The notes under the pieces were generated by a model. The model worked only from the letters and a program-made list of their open reading frames with translations, searched no databases and was not told the DNA's origin. A DNA stretch of 64,000 nucleotides, taken from Alphaproteobacteria bacterium UBA6411 (GTDB lineage Bacteria; Pseudomonadota; Alphaproteobacteria; CAAGCB01; CAG-977). Below, piece by piece: positions 23,866-30,092 of the stretch. The stretch lies in NCBI GenBank assembly GCA_002438565.1, contig DJPN01000028.1, forward strand, positions 1-64,000, in the 5' to 3' direction. Made by a program: the position numbers and the translations under genes. Every line of letters begins with the position of its first letter. The stretch's first letter is position 1.

Positions 23866-25059
23866 TTATTTTTGCAGCAACCAGTCCAAAGCGTTGATCT
23901 GCTTGATGCCGTTGTGCGATGTGACGGGAAAAGGATCAAGCGTTATCAAAAACTTCGGGTTGTGATCGTTTATGCTTTCCAACGCGCCCAATTCCCGTTT
24001 CAACGTCTTTTCGTCCAAGACGCTGAGCGAAACCTGATAATATTCCGTGTCCGTTCCTTTAAACGCGACAAAATCAACCTCTTGATTGCCCGATTTCCCG
24101 ACAAACACCCGATATCCGCGCCGCCGCAGTTCCAGATAAACGATATTTTCAAGAATATGCCCGAAGTCTTGATTCTTGTCGCCCAAAACCAGAGAACGGA
24201 ATGCTACGTCGGCAAGGTAGTATTTTTCCCCCGTCCGCAGATAATCCCGCCCTTTAATGTCGTAGCGCGGCACGGAATACAGCAGAAAGCTTTCTTCCAA
24301 ATACGACAGGTAGCTTTCAACCGTGTGCGTCGATATTTCTTGTTTGTCGGCGGACATCGTGTCGCTGATTTTCTTGATGGAAACCAGATTGCCTATATTG
24401 TCCGCCATAAAGCGGAAAACGCGTTTCAGCTGGCGCGTGTCCGTCATCTTTTTGCGGTCGGAAATGTCCTTCACAATCACGGTGTTGTAGATGCCGTCCA
24501 GATAGTCCCTGACATTTTTCGGATCGTCAATCAGTTCGATTGTATAAGGAAAAGAGCTGTTCGCAATGTATTGACGAAACAATTCACTTTCCCCCATCGC
24601 CGGAAACGCCGAAGCGTATTCTTTCAGCGATAGCGGCTGCATTTGGATTTCGATGTACCGTCCCGACAGCAATGTCGCCAATTCTCCCGACAGCATATAA
24701 GCGTTTGAACCCGTTATGTACAAATCGACGTTTTCCTTGATAAACAAGCTGTCAACGGCTTTTTCAAACGACGGAACGTTCTGAATCTCGTCCAGAAAGA
24801 CATAATTCGTCTTGTCCGCGACCAGACGGGATTTGATGTGGTCGTGCAGGACTTTGCAATCCAGCAAGTCGTCGTTATCCGCGTCTTCAAAATTGTAAAA
24901 CTGGATTTGCGGTTCGGAAACGCCGTTGGAAAGCAAATAATCCCGATACAACGCGAATAGCGTCGATTTTCCGGAACGCCGCATTCCCGTCACGACTTTG
25001 ATGATCCGCTTGTCTTTCAGGCTGATCAGCTTGTTCAGATACTCTTGACGCACAATCAT
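23866..25059 (-). CDS. AAA+ ATPase, DUF4143 family (cargo ATPase 2)
   Basis: A 397-residue ATPase closely related in layout to the one at 1424: Walker A GMRRSGKSTLF (about residues 26-36), Walker B NYVFLDEIQNVPSFEKA, sensor ITGSNAYMLSGELATLLSGR, and a C-terminal DUF4143 region with NQEVDFVAFKG. The strand that should carry E-x-K reads YYQVSLS, so a nuclease-like site is unlikely. GGAGG at a good distance fixes ATG 25059. A degenerate copy of the AATCACGTTTTT motif lies just upstream (25076-25087) and two good copies at 25213 and 25246. It interrupts the virB operon and ends in a terminator. The product's role is not known. Confidence 0.85.
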   Translation of the reverse strand: MIVRQEYLNKLISLKDKRIIKVVTGMRRSGKSTLFALYRDYLLSNGVSEPQIQFYNFEDADNDDLLDCKVLHDHIKSRLVADKTNYVFLDEIQNVPSFEKAVDSLFIKENVDLYITGSNAYMLSGELATLLSGRYIEIQMQPLSLKEYASAFPAMGESELFRQYIANSSFPYTIELIDDPKNVRDYLDGIYNTVIVKDISDRKKMTDTRQLKRVFRFMADNIGNLVSIKKISDTMSADKQEISTHTVESYLSYLEESFLLYSVPRYDIKGRDYLRTGEKYYLADVAFRSLVLGDKNQDFGHILENIVYLELRRRGYRVFVGKSGNQEVDFVAFKGTDTEYYQVSLSVLDEKTLKRELGALESINDHNPKFLITLDPFPVTSHNGIKQINALDWLLQK

Positions 25060-25212
25060 GAAAACCTCCGTTCCGCATCACGTTTTCAATTATGTTAGCA
25101 CATTTTTTAGAAAACACATTCAAAAACTTTTATGAAATGCAAAAAGTTTGAAAATGTTTTCAAATTTCTGAAATAGCGGAAATGCAGAAGATTCAAAGTG
25201 TGTGCCTTTCAG

Positions 25213-25257
25213 AATCACGTTTTTCAACATAAAAAACACTCTAAAAATCACGTTTTT
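25213..25257 (-). repeat. Iterated AATCACGTTTTT motif, two copies 33 bp apart
   Basis: AATCACGTTTTT starts at 25213 and 25246. The same motif with the same 33-bp period occurs three times at 26866-26943. The second copy here covers the stop codon of the truncated HTH gene. Both arrays lie upstream of a DUF4143 ATPase gene on the minus strand. Confidence 0.8.
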
Positions 25258-25455
25258 CTTAAAGCGGCGATTTTTCTTGCGAACACCCGCTTCGCCTGAC
25301 CTTCGGTCAAGCCGACCTCTTTTGCGACGGATTTCCAGCACAGCCCTTGGGAACGGAACCAGACGATGCGGCGGGTGCGCAGATCAGCGATTTGCGGCAT
25401 CAGGGTATCGATGTCAAAGCGCATTGTCACCATGTCTTCGGGCAGAACAAATACC
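25248..25455 (-). pseudogene. Truncated 3' copy of the DUF6362-like HTH gene
   Basis: About 200 bp matching the 3' end of the gene at 26934-27224: the products share MPQIADLRTRRIVW and LCWKSVAKEVGLTE...QAKRVF...ALRKT with few changes. Homology stops at about 25452, around 45 bp after the ATPase 3 stop, and the missing N-terminal third is not nearby. An internal ATG at 25433 could still give a 61-residue peptide. I read it as the duplicated end left by insertion or tandem duplication of the ATPase module. Confidence 0.8.
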
Positions 25456-25499
25456 AGAGCACTCCTAATAAAAAAAATTTTAAGACGAATGCTTTTTTT

Positions 25500-26843
25500 T
25501 CAGAAATTCACGTCCACAGCCAGTTTCAAACCGCTTAAATCCCGCTGTTTGAAAAACATCGCCATGTACCACGGCAGATAAAGAATCCGCCCGCTTGTTT
25601 CGATATTGCCCGAACAAAAAACAACGCCTTGTTCCAAAGCCCATTCCTCAACGCTTAAAGCTTTGTCCAAAGCGGTGTGTTTTTTGTAGTCCTTGCCCGA
25701 TTTGATTTCGACGGGAACGACTTTGTTCCCGCGCTGAACGACAAAATCCAATTCTCCGACGCTTTTTTTGTTCAAATAGCGAAGCGCAAAACCGTTCGCT
25801 TTTAATATCTGCGCGAACACGTTTTCCAGAACGCCGCCCATATTGACCGCCATATTGCCTTGCAAAATATCGAACTGGACGTTCTCCATTCCCATTGCGC
25901 AAAGCAACCCCGTATCGTTCATAAACAGTTTGAACAAACGGCTCTGTTCGTTGATCTTCAACGGGATTTTAGGCTCTGACAAATTGTAGCACGGCAAAGC
26001 AACACCCGCGTCCTGCAACCACAGGAAGGCGTCTTCGTATTCGCGCAGACGCACTTTTTTATCAATGGCGGCTAAGGAGAACCGCCTGTTTTTATCGTCC
26101 AGCTGCGCCGGAATTTGATCGAAAATATTTTTAACTTTCGCTTTCTTTTCCCGCGTGTATTGGCTGATGTCCTGTTGGTATTGCGCTAAAATATCCCTTT
26201 GCAAAGCGACGACCCGTCCGATGTCGTGCGTGTCGATAAAAGTCTGAACGACCGCGGGCATTCCGCCGACAATGACGTAATACCGAAACAGGTTGGTCAT
26301 TTTATTGTGAACAACCTCCGACACCGATTCGTGCCGGTCGAAACAATCGTTCAAATATTTGATCGTTTCCGGCTGAACGCTATTCGCCAGACAAAACTCT
26401 TCAAAATCCATCGGATACATTTGAAAGGTTTGTTCGTACCCGACGGGAAAAGACGGAACGTGTTTATAATTCACGCCCAGCAAAGAACCGGATTCAATGT
26501 AATCAAAACGCCCGTCGTCAACCAGAAATTTGATTGCCGTCCGCGCGTTCGGACATTCCTGAATCTCATCCAGAAAAACCAGCGTTTTGCCTTTTTCCAA
26601 AGATGTTCCCAAAAAAGCGGTCAGGTTCATAACCAACGTGTCCGCGTTCAAATCGCCTTTGAAAATGTCCGCCGCGCTTGGCTGCGTCAAAAAATTGATC
26701 TCGACGAACTTATCATAGTTTGCTTTTCCGAATTGACGCACCAAGTATGTTTTCCCGATTTGACGCGCCCCTGTCACCAACAGTGCTTTTTTATCGGGAT
26801 TGTTTTTCCATTCTTGAAATTTTTGCTCTGCTTTCCTGAACAT
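25500..26843 (-). CDS. AAA+ ATPase, DUF4143 family (cargo ATPase 3)
   Basis: A 447-residue ATPase from a different DUF4143 branch: Walker A VTGARQIGKTYLVRQFG (about residues 23-39), Walker B LVFLDEIQECP, ESGSLLGVNY sensor, VGGMPAVVQTF, and a C-terminal domain in which GELDFVVQRG...VVPVEIKSGK keeps the D...E-x-K pattern of PD-(D/E)XK folds, unlike the other two ATPases here. GGAG precedes ATG 26843. An array of three 33-bp-spaced AATCACGTTTTT motifs lies 23-100 bp upstream. The gene is bracketed by a complete and a truncated copy of one HTH gene, inside the virB operon. Confidence 0.87.
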   Translation of the reverse strand: MFRKAEQKFQEWKNNPDKKALLVTGARQIGKTYLVRQFGKANYDKFVEINFLTQPSAADIFKGDLNADTLVMNLTAFLGTSLEKGKTLVFLDEIQECPNARTAIKFLVDDGRFDYIESGSLLGVNYKHVPSFPVGYEQTFQMYPMDFEEFCLANSVQPETIKYLNDCFDRHESVSEVVHNKMTNLFRYYVIVGGMPAVVQTFIDTHDIGRVVALQRDILAQYQQDISQYTREKKAKVKNIFDQIPAQLDDKNRRFSLAAIDKKVRLREYEDAFLWLQDAGVALPCYNLSEPKIPLKINEQSRLFKLFMNDTGLLCAMGMENVQFDILQGNMAVNMGGVLENVFAQILKANGFALRYLNKKSVGELDFVVQRGNKVVPVEIKSGKDYKKHTALDKALSVEEWALEQGVVFCSGNIETSGRILYLPWYMAMFFKQRDLSGLKLAVDVNF

Positions 26844-26865
26844 ACCGGTTCTCCGCTTTCAAAAG

Positions 26866-26943
26866 AATCACGTTTTTCCGATACAATTCTACCTTAAAAA
26901 TCACGTTTTTCAATATGAAAATCACTCTAAAAATCACGTTTTT
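26866..26943 (-). repeat. Iterated AATCACGTTTTT motif, three copies 33 bp apart
   Basis: Exact copies start at 26866, 26899 and 26932, spaced 33 and 33 bp, about three helical turns. They lie directly upstream of ATPase 3 and the last covers the HTH gene stop codon. Such spacing suits a protein binding one DNA face; the adjacent HTH protein is an obvious candidate. Confidence 0.85.
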
Positions 26944-27224
26944 CTTAAAGCGGCGATTTCCCTTCCAAACACCCGTTTAGCCTGACTTTCGGTCAAGCCG
27001 ACCTCTTTTGCGACGGATTTCCAGCACAGCCCTTGGGAACGGAGCCAGACGATGCGGCGGGTGCGGAGGTCGGCGATTTGCGGCATCAGGGTATCAATGA
27101 CAAAGCGCATTGTCACCACGTCTTCGGGCAGGACGAACGGCGGAACGCTTCCGTCTTGCGACAAAAGCAGTTCCGTCTGCGCCGCCGTTTTGAGCATTCC
27201 GGCAATGTCTTTCGGCGTTTTCAT
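26934..27224 (-). CDS. Small HTH protein, DUF6362-like (copy 1)
   Basis: A 96-residue protein whose C-terminal half, DLRTRRIVWLRSQGLCWKSV then AKEVGLTESQAKRVF, is a sigma-like helix-turn-helix resembling the DUF6362 group found mainly in alphaproteobacteria and phages. The N-terminal half is an unknown helical segment. It starts 2 bp after the virB7-like gene, so it is part of the original virB operon. Paralogues: a truncated copy at 25248-25455 and a more distant full copy at 29784-30092. Each has cargo at its 3' end. Confidence 0.75.
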   Translation of the reverse strand: MKTPKDIAGMLKTAAQTELLLSQDGSVPPFVLPEDVVTMRFVIDTLMPQIADLRTRRIVWLRSQGLCWKSVAKEVGLTESQAKRVFGREIAALRKT

Positions 27225-27226
27225 GC

Positions 27227-27376
27227 TTATCCCAAATTCGGCTGTTCAATCGGCAGACAGGCGCAAGGGCTGAGCTTGTAGCTGTCCGTGCCGCTTCCGA
27301 CGCCTTTGACGCTTTGCGTCGCCGAACACGCCGATAAAACGGTCGTCAATAAAGCCAATATCGTCAGTTTCTTCAT
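27227..27376 (-). CDS. virB7: VirB7-like lipoprotein
   Basis: A 49-residue lipoprotein: MKKLTILALLTTVLSACSAT with lipobox LSAC, then a short Ser/Gly-rich and Cys-containing tail (SPCACLPIEQPNLG). Small size, lipobox and placement right after virB5 fit VirB7, the outer-membrane lipoprotein that stabilises VirB9 through a disulfide. ATG overlaps the virB5 stop by four bases, with GAGGAG upstream. Too short for most gene callers. Confidence 0.75.
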   Translation of the reverse strand: MKKLTILALLTTVLSACSATQSVKGVGSGTDSYKLSPCACLPIEQPNLG

Positions 27377-28158
27377 TTCGTTTTCTCCTCTTGTGTCAAA
27401 GCCGCGTCAATTGCTATCGTCCCTTCGACAAGCTTTTCTTTTGCGGCGATAATCTGCAAAATGTTCGCGATCAAGATGTTCTGCTGAACCAAAGCCGCGT
27501 GAATGTCCGCCAAAGCCCTGTTCGTTTGCGACAGCTTTTCCATTACGGTCAGTGCGCCGTTTGTGTCCTGCACGATTGCCGTCGCCGCCTGCGTCAGCTC
27601 CGACGTTTTGGCTTTGACCGCCATGGCGTTCGCCAAGCCGTCGTCAACGCTCTTTTTGTGGAAGTCCGCGCGGGCTTTTTTGACCTTGCGCCATTGCTTT
27701 TTCGACCGGTTGTTCGCCGTCGTGATGCCGCGCCACGAATAACCGCCGCCCGCCACGCCGGAAACCGTGTTCAGCGCGCCCTGCACATCGTCGTTTGTCG
27801 GCAAATCCAACGCTTGCCGGATATAATCCTGCGCCGTGCAGACGTTGGTTACTTCAAAATTCATACCGTCCAAAAGAAACTGCGGCGTAACGCATTGCAG
27901 CAGTTCGTTCGCGTTCGTGATAAAGCTTTGCGCCGTCAGCGCCAAAGACACCGCCCCGCCGACCGTGTCCGTGATTTGTTTTGTCGCTTCCAAGCCCTCT
28001 TTGGTCGTGTCCCAAATCGCTTTGCCGTTTTCCAAAATCGCCGCCATCGTCGCGTTCTGCTTGATGCTTTCCGCCAAGCCGTTTGTGTCGATGACTGCCA
28101 TTTGAGCGTTCGCCGCATGGGTGAAAAACAGCACACAGAAGAGAAAAAATTTAAACAT
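27373..28158 (-). CDS. virB5: VirB5-like minor pilin
   Basis: A 261-residue exported protein: signal peptide MFKFFLFCVLFFTHAANA, then long helices (LAESIKQNATMAAILENGKA, ALTVMEKLSQTNRALADIHA, QQNILIANILQIIAAKEKL), the helical-bundle pattern of VirB5/TrbJ pilus-tip proteins. A central Gly-rich part (VSGVAGGGYSWRG) links the helices. Start at 28158, not 28182, because the signal peptide begins there. It precedes virB7, as in many VirB-type operons. A cargo block (28350-29812) separates it from virB4. Confidence 0.8.
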   Translation of the reverse strand: MFKFFLFCVLFFTHAANAQMAVIDTNGLAESIKQNATMAAILENGKAIWDTTKEGLEATKQITDTVGGAVSLALTAQSFITNANELLQCVTPQFLLDGMNFEVTNVCTAQDYIRQALDLPTNDDVQGALNTVSGVAGGGYSWRGITTANNRSKKQWRKVKKARADFHKKSVDDGLANAMAVKAKTSELTQAATAIVQDTNGALTVMEKLSQTNRALADIHAALVQQNILIANILQIIAAKEKLVEGTIAIDAALTQEEKTK

Positions 28159-28356
28159 ACGGCTTTCCCGCAAAAACAACAAACTTCAAAAGTTTTGTTA
28201 TTTTATGCGGTCTTCACTCAGCCGGTTAGCGCGTTTTTGGTGCAAAACGGTGCATTATGGAGCGGCAGACACTTCGTTTTCCATAAAACGGCAGCGCTGT
28301 TCTATCGTTTTTAAAATTCGCTCATAAACGGGGGAGGCATAGGGCGAAGCGTTCGG

Positions 28357-28584
28357 TCACAGTTCTCCAGCTTTGGATTCGATATTGACGGTCAATCCCA
28401 GCATTTGCAGCACGTTCAGCACTTTTTGAATTTCACAGGTCGGCTTGCCGCGTTCCAACTCTTTGATAAAACGAATGCCGACGCCGCTGTACGCCGCCAG
28501 CTTTTCCTGCGTTATCTTTTGCGATTTCCGCATGGAATGAATCAACGCGCCCAATTCTTCGCTTGATGTGATTTGCTTCATCAA
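28357..28584 (-). CDS. HipB-like XRE-family repressor, orphan
   Basis: A 75-residue helix-turn-helix protein: LGALIHSMRKSQKITQEKLA then AAYSGVGIRFIKELERGKPT is an XRE domain and the tail KVLNVLQMLGLTVNI is typical of HipB-type antitoxins. No hipA follows; the next gene is virB5. It is divergent from the Fic gene across a 184-bp region with two CCCGAACGG sites that are probably its operators. It may instead control the adjacent Fic gene. Confidence 0.8.
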   Translation of the reverse strand: MMKQITSSEELGALIHSMRKSQKITQEKLAAYSGVGIRFIKELERGKPTCEIQKVLNVLQMLGLTVNIESKAGEL

Positions 28585-28601
28585 AGTGTCCTTCTAAAAC
28601 T

Positions 28602-28663
28602 ATCCCGAACGGTATGATTTTAGCAAATCCAGCGCAAAATACAACAAAATTATCCCGAACGGG
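28602..28663. promoter_or_regulatory. Paired TATCCCGAACGG operator candidates
   Basis: TATCCCGAACGG occurs at 28602-28613 and 28652-28663, exactly 50 bp apart, both between the hipB-like start and the Fic gene. Each is part of a small dyad (CCCG-AA-CGGG in the second). Confidence 0.7.
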
Positions 28664-28713
28664 TTACTTTTTTGAAAAATTCTCGGTCGGGCGACGCACC
28701 AGAAAACTTGCAC

Positions 28714-28759
28714 AATCGTTTCAAAAATGATACGATTTGACCGTTAAAATGATACGATT
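28714..28759 (+). promoter_or_regulatory. TGATACGATT operator sites before the Fic gene
   Basis: AATCGTTTCA (28714-28723) faces TGATACGATT (28728-28737) as an inverted repeat (9 of 10 match), and the latter recurs at 28750-28759, 22 bp or two turns further on. The last copy ends just before GGAGGGG and ATG 28769, so binding would block expression. The Fic protein's own N-terminal HTH is the natural ligand. Confidence 0.7.
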
Positions 28760-28768
28760 GGAGGGGCA

Positions 28769-29812
28769 ATGTACTCTAAACGCCAAGAAGCTTTGCTGAA
28801 TTTCATTCAAGCACATAAATCCGTTCGTCGGGAAGAAATCGAAACTTTTTTGAATACGGCGGGATTTCCGGTATCCAAAATAACGGTATTGCGTGATTTG
28901 GATGCGCTGTTAAAAGACGGCTTAATTGCGAAAACAGGAAACGCCAAAGCGACGCTTTACGCGCCGTCGCCTCGTTCGACATTGTTGGAGCAGGTTGACG
29001 TTGAAGAATATTTCGGCACAGACCAAGATCTGCGGAAAAACGTCAAAACATCCTTTAATTTCGACATCTTTCAATCCCTGTCAAATTTGTTGACGAAAGC
29101 CGAAAAGACGGAATTGGCTTTGCTGAACGAAACGTATCGGAAAAAACGCGACGCTTTGCCGCCCAATTTGCGCCAAAAGGAATTTGAACGCCTGACGGTC
29201 GAACTGGCGTGGAAATCTTCCAAAATCGAGGGAAACACATATACCTTGCTGGACACGGAACGGCTGTTGAAAGAAAACGTTTCTGCCAAAGGCAAAACCG
29301 CCGAAGAAACCAAAATGGTGCTGAATCATAAAACCGCGCTGGATTATGTGTTGCAGTCCCCCGAATACTTTCGGCAGCTGAGCGTTTCCAAAATCGAAGA
29401 AGTGCACCGTTTGCTGACAAGCGGCTTGCAAGTCGCATCAGGTATCCGTCAAGGCATGGTGGGCATTGTCGGCACGAACTATCGCCCATTGGACAACAGC
29501 TATCAAATCAAAGAAGCTTTGCAGCATCTGATTTCAACCGTCAATCAAACGGAAAATCCCGTTGAAAAAGCTCTTATCGCCGTTTTGATGATTGCGTATA
29601 TCCAGCCGTTTGAAGACGGCAACAAGCGCACGTCAAGGATTTTGGGAAACGCGCTGTTGCTGGCGGATGATTATTGTCCGCTTTCTTACCGCAGTGTTGA
29701 CGAAATCGAATACAAAAAAGGCGTCATTCTGTTTTACGAACAAAACAACGCCTCTTATTTCAAGCAACTGTTTTTGGAACAGTTCAGACAAGCCGTGAAA
29801 AAGTATTTTTGA
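28769..29812 (+). CDS. HTH-Fic domain protein with Gln in place of the catalytic His
   Basis: A 347-residue protein: N-terminal winged HTH of DeoR type (residues about 18-57, VSKITVLRDLDALLKDGLI), a linker, an inhibitory-helix motif SSKIEGN (150-156) that in other Fic proteins occludes ATP, and the Fic core with IQPFEDGNKRTSR (278-290). The canonical core is HPFxDGN(G/K)R; here the histidine that activates the target hydroxyl is Gln279 (CAG at 29603). AMPylation activity is therefore doubtful, unless this is a subfamily with another chemistry. GGAGGGG lies before ATG 28769. It is the only plus-strand gene inside the T4SS block and overlaps the 3' end of the HTH gene at 29784 by 29 bp, convergently. 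Confidence 0.88.
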   Translation: MYSKRQEALLNFIQAHKSVRREEIETFLNTAGFPVSKITVLRDLDALLKDGLIAKTGNAKATLYAPSPRSTLLEQVDVEEYFGTDQDLRKNVKTSFNFDIFQSLSNLLTKAEKTELALLNETYRKKRDALPPNLRQKEFERLTVELAWKSSKIEGNTYTLLDTERLLKENVSAKGKTAEETKMVLNHKTALDYVLQSPEYFRQLSVSKIEEVHRLLTSGLQVASGIRQGMVGIVGTNYRPLDNSYQIKEALQHLISTVNQTENPVEKALIAVLMIAYIQPFEDGNKRTSRILGNALLLADDYCPLSYRSVDEIEYKKGVILFYEQNNASYFKQLFLEQFRQAVKKYF

Positions 29813-30092
29813 TTTCCATTTCCCGACAGATTTCAAGAATACCCTTGTCATACAGCCGCCGAGCTTGCCAGCGGGACAGATTGACGTTCCGCTGAATTGT
29901 TTTCCAACACGCGCCGTTTGCCCGCAGCAAAATGATTTTTCGCGCCCGCAAATCGGATACGCTGTATAACAAAATACGGACAATACGCTCCGATTGTTCT
30001 TGTTCCGACGGAGAAAGAATCGTTCGGGTATCGGCGTTTTTAAGAATCTCCGCCGCAAACGGCAGTAATTTTTTGATTTTCTCTTTCTTCAT
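29784..30092 (-). CDS. Small HTH protein, DUF6362-like (distant copy)
   Basis: A 102-residue paralogue of the gene at 26934: SVSDLRARKIILLRANGACW then KTIQRNVNLSRWQARRLYD aligns with the HTH there, while the N-terminus (MKKEKIKKLLPFAAEILKNA) differs. ATG at 30092 overlaps the virB4 stop (ATGA), so it belongs to the virB operon. Its last residues (KNTFSRLV) are read from DNA antisense to the end of the Fic gene, suggesting the natural 3' end was replaced when the Fic module arrived. Confidence 0.7.
   Translation of the reverse strand: MKKEKIKKLLPFAAEILKNADTRTILSPSEQEQSERIVRILLYSVSDLRARKIILLRANGACWKTIQRNVNLSRWQARRLYDKGILEICREMEIKNTFSRLV

Noticed and set aside
26866..26943. CRISPR-like array (regular 33-bp spacing)
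   Set aside because: Only three 12-bp units, two in the other place, with similar sequence between units and no cas genes.
28357..28584. HipBA toxin-antitoxin pair
   Set aside because: Only the HipB-like repressor is present; the next gene on that strand is virB5 and no HipA kinase is encoded nearby.
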